Shown here piece by piece: positions 36,203 to 44,410 of a stretch of DNA of 64,000 nucleotides (within the stretch, counting starts at the first letter, position 1; every line of letters starts with the position of its first letter). The notes below the pieces were generated by a model. That model was not told where the DNA came from and searched no databases. It was given only the letters and a program-made list of their open reading frames with translations. Position numbers and translations under genes: made by a program. The stretch comes from Psychrobacillus sp. INOP01 (lineage in GTDB: Bacteria; Bacillota; Bacilli; Bacillales_A; Planococcaceae), in the NCBI RefSeq assembly GCF_018140925.1, contig NZ_CP073315.1, positions 1,240,001-1,304,000 of the forward strand. The letters run 5' to 3'.

Positions 36203-37438
36203 TCAAATATAACGAGGAGGTGATACTTTTTTGATAAAGAAAACGCCGTCTAGTTGCTCAACAGGAGTGATTAGCTGTTCCATCGTTCCTGATTCCATAA
36301 TAACCGTATTATTAAAAATCCATTTATTAGATTCATTTGATGTTATGCTTGCAAAATCAAGAAATGATACTTGAGATTGATTATGATTCATATAATCTTC
36401 CAAACTCTTCTTAGGAGGTTTCCGTAGCTTATAAACGTTTCCATTATTTAAAGCTGCATTTCCTTCATACATAAAAAGACCGAGGTAATAAGACTGATTG
36501 ATCAAATCCGGACTCATTAATGAACCCATCGGCTTGTGACTAAATAATGATTGAATGTTTTTGTAAATATGAGTGTTGTTCGCCCAAATGATAATTTTTT
36601 CATTTGGATATAATTTATTGCAAATCCATTCTAAGTTCTCCGCCATTATTTGATCTCGAAATTTTAAGTACTCCCTATGCTTAGCATCTAATTTATCTAT
36701 AAATTTCCGTTTATTATCTAATATCTTTTGAACTACAATATATGGAACATATAAGTCTTTGCGAAGAAACTCTTCTTTCCAAGTTTCCAGTTCTATATTT
36801 GTCTGAGTAATCATGTCAAAGAGCACTTGTTTGTCTCTTTGAAAACTTATGGAAATATCTTTTGGAACCTTTTTTCTTACCGCTTTATATTTTCCAATGT
36901 GCCTATACCAGTCTATTATCATCTCGTCTATCTTGTTTATATTCTTTTTAAATTCAAATGTAAAATCAATGTCGATACTTTCAAGGAAATCTAAAAGTAA
37001 GCTCTCTTTGCTGGATGGCTGAAAATCGAAGCCTATAAGCATTAAGTCATCATTCTCTTTTATTTGTTGAAACAATGGTAATGTTTCTTCTGTTTTCCAC
37101 AAAGAAAATACAGACTTAGCCATTAGTTCGTTAACTGTAAGTTTATCCTTTATGTAGTTAGAGCTATAACATTCACTTAATCCGCTTTCAAATGCGATCA
37201 CTTTGAATCCCATTCTTTGGTATAGGAAATTAATCAGTTTAGTTTTTAGTGAGGAATGCTCTGCAATTCCGTGACCATTTTCGCCAAGCCAAACGATTCG
37301 TTTATCCTTAAGAACCTGTTCTAAAAACCGTAAATGATCCATTTCACAATCTGATAAAGACTCTATTCCATATGAATTTTCTTTTACCCACTCAATTGCG
37401 TTGCTATATTTTTTATTCATTGATTGAAAGATTGACAT
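36203..37438 (-). CDS. Erythromycin esterase-like protein
   Basis: A 411-residue protein of the Ere/succinoglycan-biosynthesis (EreA-like, TIKI-related) hydrolase family. Diagnostic motifs are WLGENGHGIAEH (with the histidine used as general base in EreB), AFESGLSECY and IIWANNTHIYKN. Whether it opens macrolide lactones is unknown. GGAGGGG precedes the ATG ending at 37438. Part of the 34.2-38.5 kb accessory run. Confidence 0.82.
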   Translation of the reverse strand: MSIFQSMNKKYSNAIEWVKENSYGIESLSDCEMDHLRFLEQVLKDKRIVWLGENGHGIAEHSSLKTKLINFLYQRMGFKVIAFESGLSECYSSNYIKDKLTVNELMAKSVFSLWKTEETLPLFQQIKENDDLMLIGFDFQPSSKESLLLDFLESIDIDFTFEFKKNINKIDEMIIDWYRHIGKYKAVRKKVPKDISISFQRDKQVLFDMITQTNIELETWKEEFLRKDLYVPYIVVQKILDNKRKFIDKLDAKHREYLKFRDQIMAENLEWICNKLYPNEKIIIWANNTHIYKNIQSLFSHKPMGSLMSPDLINQSYYLGLFMYEGNAALNNGNVYKLRKPPKKSLEDYMNHNQSQVSFLDFASITSNESNKWIFNNTVIMESGTMEQLITPVEQLDGVFFIKKVSPPRYI

Positions 37439-37488
37439 TTTCCCCTCCAAAATATAAATATTAAGGTCTCCACTTTCACAAGCTTATA

Positions 37489-38022
37489 TTATCTGAAAAT
37501 ATAAGTCGCTAGTTCTTCAAATTCTTCTTGTGATAATTTTTCATCTGCTGAATAACGAACTGATATTCCACTAAATACTCCCGAACGTTCATAAGTTGAA
37601 ACGATAGATTGTTTAAATTGGTCATCGTTATATTCATTATATAATTTAGGCATTTGCAAGGTTATTGGGCTAATAAAGGGCATCCAACCTTTTGTTGAAT
37701 CAACAAATAAAACAGGCATCTGTATACTTTCAAAACGAGATATATAATCACTTTCCGATACAGTATTAAAATGTTCATTACTGATCATTAGAAAATTATA
37801 CTTCGTTTTCAATTCGTCATTTGTAAGCAATTCCTCAACCTTTAAAGATTCATAAATGACATTTGAATACTCAAATTGTTCTAGGTTATCTCCAATAACT
37901 CCAATACGAATCGTTTCTTCCGATATAAGCTGCTTTTCTGTACACCCCCATAAAACCATTAAACATACCATGACGATAGTTAATTTTAATTTTATAAAAA
38001 GCTCCCCTTTCAGAGTACACAT
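37489..38022 (-). CDS. Putative lipoprotein
   Basis: A 177-residue exported protein of no recognised family. A hydrophobic stretch ends in LMVLWGC, a lipobox-like site, followed by a mixed alpha/beta domain (IRIGVIGDNLEQFEYSNVIY). The start is uncertain: the ATG at 38022 overlaps the GNAT gene by 13 bp and has no clear ribosome site, while GGGGAG lies a few codons inside with no standard start at the right distance. Confidence 0.55.
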   Translation of the reverse strand: MCTLKGELFIKLKLTIVMVCLMVLWGCTEKQLISEETIRIGVIGDNLEQFEYSNVIYESLKVEELLTNDELKTKYNFLMISNEHFNTVSESDYISRFESIQMPVLFVDSTKGWMPFISPITLQMPKLYNEYNDDQFKQSIVSTYERSGVFSGISVRYSADEKLSQEEFEELATYIFR

Positions 38023-38477
38023 TGATAAGTCATTTTAAGAAACTCAAAACAGCCTCCATTTGTAGTCTGCATAAATGTCTGTACTTCCTCAAATCCAACT
38101 TTTTTATATACTTTTATAGCTCGATGGTTAAAGGTTGCTACCGATAATGTGATTTGATCAGGATTATATGTATGTTTGGCAAAATCTAAGCCAGCTTTTA
38201 GGAACTCGACTCCTTTTCCAACTCCTGTTAGATTTGGTTTCATCCCTAAGCCTATATCAATTGTTTCTTTATCTACTCTATTAAAATAAAAATAACCTAT
38301 AACATCTTCACCAGCCATAACGACAAACATGGACTCTCCTCGTTGTTCAGAATCCAAGAATTCTACTAGATCCTCTTTATCAGCTTCCATATCATAAAAA
38401 GAATATTCATCATTATAATGCCAATTATTTGCTATATCCTCAGCTTGTTCCTGTGTCATTTTTTTCAATATATACAT
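38010..38477 (-). CDS. GNAT-family N-acetyltransferase
   Basis: A 155-residue acetyltransferase, close to RimJ/RimL-like small GNATs. The acetyl-CoA loop is GMKPNLTGVGKGVEFL (about 78-93) and the C-terminal motif is NHRAIKVYKKVGFEEV. The acceptor is unknown. It overlaps the putative lipoprotein gene, so they are probably cotranscribed. Confidence 0.83.
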   Translation of the reverse strand: MYILKKMTQEQAEDIANNWHYNDEYSFYDMEADKEDLVEFLDSEQRGESMFVVMAGEDVIGYFYFNRVDKETIDIGLGMKPNLTGVGKGVEFLKAGLDFAKHTYNPDQITLSVATFNHRAIKVYKKVGFEEVQTFMQTTNGGCFEFLKMTYQCVL

Positions 38478-38587
38478 GAGAATTCATTCCCTTTTATTAA
38501 TTGATTTCTTCTATTACATTCTACCAATAGCATCTAATCCCTTTTTTAATATAAAAATTTATACTGATATCTTAAGCTTATTTCATA

Positions 38588-38631
38588 AAGTGATGTACGT
38601 CACTACATATGTAATTGAAAACGATTATCAT
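38588..38631 (+). promoter_or_regulatory. Crp/Fnr-type promoter of DUF2249 operon with Fur-like overlap
   Basis: AAGTGATGTACGTCACTA (38588-38605) is a near-perfect box; TATCAT (38626-38631) starts 29.5 bp from its centre. TGAAAACGATTATCA at 38616-38630 matches 12 of 14 fixed positions of the Fur 7-1-7 motif and overlaps the -10, so iron repression may be layered on activation. Confidence 0.65.
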
Positions 38632-38659
38632 ATAGATAACAACATAAAGGTGGGATACT

Positions 38660-38914
38660 ATGAATACGCAAACGATTGTGGAGCTAGATGTGAGAGAGGA
38701 TTTATTACTTAAAAAAGAGCCTTTCGACAAGATCATGGGAGCGGTTAAACAGTTAAAGCCTGGTCAGATTTTCGTGTTACATGCACCATTTAATCCGATA
38801 CCATTGCACAAATTATTAGGTAGTAAGGGATTCATTTATGAAGTGATTAAGTTAGAGAAAAAACATTGGCAGGTTACTTATATACAGAAAGGGTTGAAGG
38901 ATAGTGATTCTTGA
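38660..38914 (+). CDS. DUF2249 domain protein
   Basis: An 84-residue DUF2249 protein with LDVREDLLLKKEPFDKIMGA and the characteristic LKPGQIFVLHAPFNPIPLHKLL, ending WQVTYIQKG. First gene of a plus-strand operon behind a Crp/Fnr-type promoter. Its 3' end overlaps the next DUF2249 frame by 11 bp. Function unknown. Confidence 0.85.
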   Translation: MNTQTIVELDVREDLLLKKEPFDKIMGAVKQLKPGQIFVLHAPFNPIPLHKLLGSKGFIYEVIKLEKKHWQVTYIQKGLKDSDS

Positions 38915-39119
38915 TAATCGGGGCTTAGAACCACCACAACCAATGATGCGCACATTAACAAAGCTAGAAAATATGGTTGGTGGAGAAACAATAACTATTA
39001 TAAACGACCGTTGACCAATGTTTTTATATGAAGAGTTAACTGAGCTTGGCTATTTACATAGTACAGAAGCTCTTGATGATGGTAGCTTTAAAATTACAAT
39101 AACAAAGTCTGGTGAGTAA
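38904..39119 (+). pseudogene. DUF2249 gene interrupted by an in-frame TGA
   Basis: From GTG 38904 the frame reads VILDNRGLEPPQPMMRTLTK and on to IINDR, meets TGA at 39012-39014, then continues without frameshift as PMFLYEELTELGYLHSTEAL through GSFKITITKSGE to TAA at 39117. Both halves clearly belong to one DUF2249 domain. An in-frame ATG lies one codon after the TGA, so reinitiation is possible. The downstream gene start overlaps the end of this frame. Probably a recent nonsense mutation of an Arg or Gly codon; recoding is less likely. Confidence 0.75.
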
Positions 39120-40365
39120 CTTGAATCCAACTAGTTTAAAATCCGAGACAAATATTAAACTTCCATTAGCATTTATCTTGTATGCTTTAATAGCTTTTGT
39201 TGTAGCACAGGGTGTTCTTTTGCTGAATAGCGAGTTGTTAGTCTCGAGTCAATTTCGACTTCCTAGTTTATGGATGGACGCACACTTCCTGTTGCTAGGC
39301 TTTGCAGTAATGATAGCTATGGGGGCTATGTATCAGTTAGTTCCTGTTGCATTTTTAACCCCAATTTGGAATCAAAAATTGGGATACCTGCAATTTATAA
39401 TTACAGTTGTTGGTATAACTAGCCTTACTCTCCTTCTTGGATTTCAGCCTAGCTACGCAATTTATGGAGGGATTCTAACAATCATTGGCATTACCTTATT
39501 CATCATCCAAATGGCAATGACGATTGGTAAACAGAAAAAACAAAACATGATTTCATTTTTTGTCATTGCGGCTATTGCGAGTTTTGCCCTCACTATCTTG
39601 GCAGGGTTTTTACTAGCTTGGAATATTGCCTATGGTGGAATAGAAAGTCATCATACAATTCTATATTCCCATATAACGTTAGGTGTAGCGGGATGGTTTA
39701 CACTTTTAATATTCGGTTTTTCTTATAAATTAGTGCCTATGTTTAGCTTATCTCATGGGTTTTCATTGAAATGGACCAGTCTTTCCTTCTCAACCTATGT
39801 GTTCGGATTGCTTATACTCATCGTATCCTTTTGGATTGAGTTTGTTGCCCTAACTACAATTGGCTGGCTATTTCTTTTCATAGGATTCAGCTTTTTTATA
39901 TTAGATATGAAAGCAATTCTACAAAAACGCTTGAAGAAGAAACTAGATAAGCCTTTTACATTTTCGGTAATTGCGATAGGGAACGGTGGAGTAATTCATC
40001 TTCTTGCTTTAATACTCAGTCTGATTGGAATAACCGATCCGTCCATTTGGAGCTGGCTAATATTTTTATTCGTTATGAGCTGGATTATTTTTAGTATTTT
40101 AGGATATTTGTATAAAATTGTACCGTTTCTTTGGTGGACACATAAATATGCAGATAAAATCGGCAAAGAAAAAGTTCCTACAATGAAGGATATGATTGAC
40201 GAAAAAATGAGCGTCGTATTATTTATTTTGTTTGTAGTTAGTATTATTGGATTGGCTGCCGGAGCATTATTACAAATCAGTTTAGTCGTTTTGACCTTCC
40301 AAATATTACTTACTGTAACCTCATTTTTATATGTATTCTCCATCATTCGTATTTTATTTAAATAG
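39112..40365 (+). CDS. Heme-copper-oxidase-subunit-I-like membrane protein (NnrS-like)
   Basis: A 417-residue protein with about 12 membrane segments. A motif of histidine followed about 20 residues later by Y-x-[LI]-VP recurs: DAHFLLLGF to MYQLVPVAF, YSHITLGVAG to SYKLVPMF, and a third GYLYKIVPF. This resembles the histidine pattern of orphan heme-copper oxidase subunit I and NnrS-like proteins. No partner subunit is adjacent. The start is GTG 39112, or TTG 39121 with GGTGAG upstream. Cotranscribed with DUF2249 and DUF59 genes; role in NO or heme handling is inference. Confidence 0.7.
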   Translation: MSNLNPTSLKSETNIKLPLAFILYALIAFVVAQGVLLLNSELLVSSQFRLPSLWMDAHFLLLGFAVMIAMGAMYQLVPVAFLTPIWNQKLGYLQFIITVVGITSLTLLLGFQPSYAIYGGILTIIGITLFIIQMAMTIGKQKKQNMISFFVIAAIASFALTILAGFLLAWNIAYGGIESHHTILYSHITLGVAGWFTLLIFGFSYKLVPMFSLSHGFSLKWTSLSFSTYVFGLLILIVSFWIEFVALTTIGWLFLFIGFSFFILDMKAILQKRLKKKLDKPFTFSVIAIGNGGVIHLLALILSLIGITDPSIWSWLIFLFVMSWIIFSILGYLYKIVPFLWWTHKYADKIGKEKVPTMKDMIDEKMSVVLFILFVVSIIGLAAGALLQISLVVLTFQILLTVTSFLYVFSIIRILFK

Positions 40366-40388
40366 TATTAAGAAAAGGAGTTCTTTAA

Positions 40389-40682
40389 ATGTCTTATGAG
40401 GAATTAGTAGAACAATCATTATATGATGTGGTCGATCCAGAATTAGGGATTAATATTGTAGATTTAGGACTAGTATACGCAGTAAGTGCAGATGAGAGAA
40501 ACAATGTGATAATTACTATGACGCTCACTACCCCAGGCTGTCCCATGCACGACAGTATTACAAATGGAGTTAAGCACCGAGTTAGTCAGTTAGAGGATGT
40601 TAGAGAGGTCGAAGTAAATCTCGTTTGGGAGCCCGAGTGGAGTCCGAGTAATATGAGTGACCTAGCGAAAGAACTGTTGTAG
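40389..40682 (+). CDS. MIP18/DUF59 family iron-sulfur assembly factor (SufT/PaaD-like)
   Basis: A 97-residue DUF59 domain protein. The motif VVDPELGINIVDLGLVY and TTPGCPMHDSI (with the conserved cysteine) are diagnostic. Relatives assist maturation of Fe-S proteins. As last gene of the Crp/Fnr-linked operon it may mature a metalloprotein of the same response. AAGGAG precedes the ATG. Confidence 0.88.
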   Translation: MSYEELVEQSLYDVVDPELGINIVDLGLVYAVSADERNNVIITMTLTTPGCPMHDSITNGVKHRVSQLEDVREVEVNLVWEPEWSPSNMSDLAKELL

Positions 40683-40694
40683 GGAAAGCTAAGG

Positions 40695-40731
40695 ATAGAC
40701 TTGTTCTTGATGAGCAAGTCTATTTTTATTA
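40695..40731 (+). terminator. Terminator of DUF2249-DUF59 operon
   Basis: ATAGACTTG pairs with CAAGTCTAT around an 11-nt loop, followed by TTTTATT. Confidence 0.85.
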
Positions 40732-40759
40732 TAGGGATTGGGTGGAAATGGTTTAATCG

Positions 40760-40935
40760 CAAGATCGACCTGTAGAATAGCAAGTTCACTCTCTCAAATC
40801 GCAAGTCCGCTCGCCAAGATAAGGATCGCTCTCGGATGAGGGATGTAGGGTCAATCTATTCGCTCTTACATAGACAGGAATCTCACTCGCATCCGGTTGA
40901 CTCTCTCTTATAGGTCAAAATCTCTCTCGTATAGC
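40760..40935. repeat. Degenerate intergenic repeat related to the 23.7-24.0 kb array
   Basis: Recurrent TCGCAAG, CTCTCGGATGAG, CTCTTACATAG, TCTCTTATAGG and CTCTCGTATAG words resemble the TCTCGTATA array but are more diverged. It fills the gap between two convergent operons. Confidence 0.55.
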
Positions 40936-40945
40936 CATACAATAT

Positions 40946-40985
40946 AAAAAGTGGACAATTCGCTATACAAATCGTCCACTTTTTA
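40946..40985 (-). terminator. Terminator of CuA-type reductase operon
   Basis: AAAAAGTGGAC pairs with GTCCACTTTTT across a 17-nt loop, ending at the last gene of the minus-strand operon. Confidence 0.85.
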
Positions 40986-41531
40986 TTCATAATCTGAGGG
41001 ATCAATTATCAGTGTTGAGATGAAATAAATCATAATACTGACTGCAAAAAATACAAAGCCCCAGCCTAGTGTCTTTTGTTCAATGATTAAGTAGTTATTA
41101 CATAACTGGACAGGTGATTCGATGTAAAGCCATGCCATGACTCCAAAAATTATACTTAAAAGAACATACATTATATTTTCCCCTAAGTTGCTTAGTTTGC
41201 CCCAGCTATCTCGTAATGGAACTCCAGCTAAAAATGGTAAGCTTATAAATTTAAATAGTTCGACTGCGGGTATCGACAGTGCTTCATCCATCGTTCTCGG
41301 AAGCAGCCAATATCCGAGTATCACCATAAACAATAGAATACCTGGTACTCCATTGCTATTCCATTTTTCAAAGAATCTAGGAAATCGTTTTTGAAAAAAT
41401 GGAGCCATTAGTGCACCAACGACAACAAACAACGTCATTTGCATATGCATATGAATAGCCATAACTGATTCTGCTAAATCGGCAACAGGCGGTAGCATTA
41501 AGAAAATATATAGAACTAGTCCATATTTCAA
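40983..41531 (-). CDS. Integral membrane protein of the reductase operon
   Basis: About 182 residues with five or six membrane segments and a histidine/methionine-rich start of segment two (MAIHMHMQM), which could bind copper or heme. The CtaG-type assembly proteins have a similar look, but I cannot assign a family. It overlaps the SCO gene, with TTG at 41531 (AGGTGA upstream) or GTG at 41540 as start. Likely role: assembly of the adjacent heme-copper enzyme. Confidence 0.65.
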   Translation of the reverse strand: MKYGLVLYIFLMLPPVADLAESVMAIHMHMQMTLFVVVGALMAPFFQKRFPRFFEKWNSNGVPGILLFMVILGYWLLPRTMDEALSIPAVELFKFISLPFLAGVPLRDSWGKLSNLGENIMYVLLSIIFGVMAWLYIESPVQLCNNYLIIEQKTLGWGFVFFAVSIMIYFISTLIIDPSDYE

Positions 41532-41532
41532 G

Positions 41533-42165
41533 CTATTCACCTACTTTCGAATCGAGAATGGAATTTACTTTATCCGCTGCAATTTCGATTTTTTCATAAT
41601 CCATAACTTCGATTAAAATACCATTTGGGTCTACTAAATAGAATGCTGAATTATGCTGGAAGTTGCCGTTTTCATCTGGGATGACAGTCACACCAAATTC
41701 ATTCAATAATCCTTCTAACTCCTGCTGGTCTGAGATTCTCGCCATTCTCCATGTCTCACCGTCGCTGTCAAAATAATAGCGATACTTTTCAAGAGTTGCC
41801 GGGTCATCATTATTTGGATCAAAGCTGATACTTAAAAAGACGATATCTTCACCAATATACTTCCTTGGAATTTGCTTATAAACCTCTGCTAAATTAAATT
41901 CTAATTGAGGACAAACATCCGAGCAGGCAGTATATATAAATGTCAGCATCACATATTTCCCCTCAAACTCTGAGAAGTGATACACTCTTCCTTTACTATC
42001 CTCTAGTGTGACTTCAGGAAAAACTGGATTTACTTCCATTAATTTGTTCACCCGAGCGGTTTCCACTGTATATGCGGTAAATTCGTCTGTTCCTATAAAA
42101 AATAGAATCGCTCCGAATAGTAGGACAACAAGGATTGCTATTGAATTGTATTGTTTGTTCTTCAT
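41533..42165 (-). CDS. SCO1/SenC-family copper chaperone
   Basis: Membrane-anchored thioredoxin-fold protein that delivers copper to the CuA centre of subunit II. It has an N-terminal membrane segment (about 7-27), the copper motif CSDVCP (T-A-C-S-D-V-C-P region) and a distal histidine in QHNSAFYLVDPNG. Length about 210 is typical. The start is the ATG ending at 42165 with GAGG upstream. Its presence supports a CuA-containing enzyme in this operon. Confidence 0.9.
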   Translation of the reverse strand: MKNKQYNSIAILVVLLFGAILFFIGTDEFTAYTVETARVNKLMEVNPVFPEVTLEDSKGRVYHFSEFEGKYVMLTFIYTACSDVCPQLEFNLAEVYKQIPRKYIGEDIVFLSISFDPNNDDPATLEKYRYYFDSDGETWRMARISDQQELEGLLNEFGVTVIPDENGNFQHNSAFYLVDPNGILIEVMDYEKIEIAADKVNSILDSKVGE

Positions 42166-42197
42166 AACAATCACAACCTCAAGATTTATTGAAGAAA

Positions 42198-42221
42198 GAG
42201 ATAGCCTTCAACGACTATCTC
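42198..42221 (-). terminator. Intercistronic hairpin
   Basis: Minus-strand GAGATAG pairs with CTATCTC, followed by TTTCTT, between subunit I and the SCO gene. It may attenuate downstream genes. Confidence 0.45.
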
Positions 42222-42230
42222 AACTTCGTT

Positions 42231-43910
42231 TTACCAAGTTCTAAACGGTGGTGAGCCCGGCGGTGCGTTTACAATCATATCCACCACTGGAATTACGTAA
42301 GCCATGGAAACTACTAAGATCATTAGAACAATCCATAAAGTCCAGCGTTCTGTCCATTTCGGTGTTGGTGCAGCATTTTCCTCTGGCTCTGCAACTTGGA
42401 ATTCAGTTTGTCCTTTTGGTGCAAAAAACATTAGATTGAATACAATGTAGACCATTAACACGACACCAACCATTAACAATGTACCACCAACTGCTAGTAG
42501 TGATAAGTAAGGGTCCCAGCCTAATGCTGTTGCATGATCTCCATATGTTGTATAAGAAGTTCTTCTTGGAGAACCAATTAGTCCAACTGTGTGCATAGCT
42601 CCCGACATTAGCGCCATACCAATTGTCCAAACTAATGTTTGAATAACCCCTAATTTATTCATCTGAGGAGTAAGAACACGTCCAGTTAAATGTGGTATCA
42701 ACCAGTAAGCAACCCCAAAGAATGATAATACAACAGTAACCCCTAGAGTTAAGTGGAAGTGACCCACAATCCACATTGAATTGTGTACAACAGTGTTTAG
42801 TTGGTTATTTGTTTGTGCAATACCCCCAGCTCCAGCAGGGATAAAAGCGATCATCGCAATCATTGGTGCTAGGAATCGAACATCGCCCCATGGCAATTTT
42901 TTAATCCACCCTAACAGACCTTTCGCACCTTTCTTTCTACCTGAACGTTCGAAAATTGCAAACATAGCAAATGCTGTCATTAATGAAGGGAATCCGATAG
43001 ATAAACTCATAAATACATGCATGAATTTAATACCTTCAGTGATTCCTGGATCTACAATTTGATGGTGGAATCCTCCAGTAATATTTAAAACTACTAAAAG
43101 TATTACAACCAGTCGAGTAAGCATATCACTCCATTGTCTTCCACCAATAATTTTCGGTACAGCAATATACCAAGTAGATACAGCAGTTAAATACCAAATG
43201 TTTACAAGTGTATGACCAAAACTCCAGAATAGCGTACGACTTAACAGAACATTAATCGTATCAGTCCAACCAAACGCCCAGGGAATAATCATTAATACTT
43301 CTATTGTTACACCAATACTACCGAAGAACAAAAGTACGAATACACCAACTGCGAAGAATGCGAGTAAAGGAATATGCTGTCGCTTATGATTCTTTCTCCA
43401 GTTCGCTACATTAATGAATGCACCAAATGCGCATAGCCAAATACCTACTACAAGAAATACTAATCCTACATAAAACCAACCGGATGCTGCCATTGGTGGA
43501 TAAAACGTATACATTACAGATGCATCACCCATGATAATAGTTGTTGCAACAAACACAACCCCGACTACCATTGATCCAAAGCCAATCCATCCAAGTTTTC
43601 TAACCTTCGGAAGTAGCCCTCCTAATGTATGAGATAATGCTGCGTAGAAATATCCAATCGTAAATGTTGTACTAAACACTAGAACTAAGAGTACCCCATG
43701 CGCTGACAGTACTTGATAGTAATTTAGCCACGTTGGTAATTCTAATATTCCCGCACGATTAAGACCTTGAAGTAATCCTAAAGCTCCTCCAATAAAAAAC
43801 GCGATAAATGCTACTACAAAAAGCGCTAGAGAAAATCGTGCATCTAGAGGATTGGCTCCTAACACGTTATTTACTTTTTGTTTTATTGTTTTCTTTGCTA
43901 CTGCTTCCAC
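42231..43910 (-). CDS. B-family heme-copper reductase subunit I, probable NO reductase
   Basis: Catalytic membrane subunit with about 13 segments. The numbering matches Thermus ba3 oxidase: His71 and His386 for low-spin heme, His384 for the high-spin heme, His233, His282 and His283 for the active-site metal. The oxidase motif HPxxY that supplies the cross-linked tyrosine reads HTLVN, with Asn237 in place of Tyr237. Oxygen reductases need that tyrosine; NO reductases lack it. With a CuA subunit II and SCO gene this fits a CuA-type NO reductase related to B-family oxidases (described in Bacillus azotoformans and sNOR-type groups). Automatic annotation would call it ba3 cytochrome c oxidase. Confidence 0.8.
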   Translation of the reverse strand: MEAVAKKTIKQKVNNVLGANPLDARFSLALFVVAFIAFFIGGALGLLQGLNRAGILELPTWLNYYQVLSAHGVLLVLVFSTTFTIGYFYAALSHTLGGLLPKVRKLGWIGFGSMVVGVVFVATTIIMGDASVMYTFYPPMAASGWFYVGLVFLVVGIWLCAFGAFINVANWRKNHKRQHIPLLAFFAVGVFVLLFFGSIGVTIEVLMIIPWAFGWTDTINVLLSRTLFWSFGHTLVNIWYLTAVSTWYIAVPKIIGGRQWSDMLTRLVVILLVVLNITGGFHHQIVDPGITEGIKFMHVFMSLSIGFPSLMTAFAMFAIFERSGRKKGAKGLLGWIKKLPWGDVRFLAPMIAMIAFIPAGAGGIAQTNNQLNTVVHNSMWIVGHFHLTLGVTVVLSFFGVAYWLIPHLTGRVLTPQMNKLGVIQTLVWTIGMALMSGAMHTVGLIGSPRRTSYTTYGDHATALGWDPYLSLLAVGGTLLMVGVVLMVYIVFNLMFFAPKGQTEFQVAEPEENAAPTPKWTERWTLWIVLMILVVSMAYVIPVVDMIVNAPPGSPPFRTW

Positions 43911-43926
43911 GATGATCCTCCTTCCT

Positions 43927-44394
43927 CTATTTAACAGTTATCGTAGTACTCATCATTTGATGTCCAGCTCCACAATACTCATTACATAAAACTAAATATT
44001 CACCTGGTTCATCGAACTTTTGCGTTGCTCTTTGAATATGCCCTGGTGTAACCATTGCATTTAAATTCGTGTTTGCCACTTGGAAACCATGAACAACATC
44101 CTTAGACGTTAATATAAATGTCACCTCTGCTCCAGCAGGGATTTCGATATCCATTGGTGTGAATGAGAATATTTGTAAAGTCATGACAACCTCATATTCA
44201 TTGTCCCTAGTTTTATAAACACCTGGTTTATCAAACGGTGCTGTTTCATCAACCTTCTGTGGATCTATTGTCTCAAGTCCACTAGGCGTCCCCATATCCA
44301 AAGCAAATGCTTGATATCCCGTTATTGCCATCGAAATTACTAAAATTGCTACGCCAATGATTAGCCAAATTTCTTCTGCACGATGCATTTTCAT
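43927..44394 (-). CDS. Heme-copper reductase subunit II with CuA site
   Basis: A 155-residue subunit with one N-terminal membrane anchor (about 9-30) and an extracytoplasmic cupredoxin domain. The CuA signature CNEYCGAGHQMM (about 137-148) and the earlier His in VVHGFQVANTN are intact, so it accepts electrons from cytochrome c or a similar donor. Size and single anchor are typical for ba3-type enzymes. GGAGG precedes the ATG. It ends 17 bp before subunit I. Confidence 0.9.
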   Translation of the reverse strand: MKMHRAEEIWLIIGVAILVISMAITGYQAFALDMGTPSGLETIDPQKVDETAPFDKPGVYKTRDNEYEVVMTLQIFSFTPMDIEIPAGAEVTFILTSKDVVHGFQVANTNLNAMVTPGHIQRATQKFDEPGEYLVLCNEYCGAGHQMMSTTITVK

Positions 44395-44410
44395 CCATTT
44401 TCTCCTCCTA

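Noticed and set aside
39012..39014. Selenocysteine codon in the DUF2249 frame
   Set aside because: The residue at this position is not known to be a catalytic cysteine, and no convincing bacterial SECIS hairpin with the required loop directly follows.
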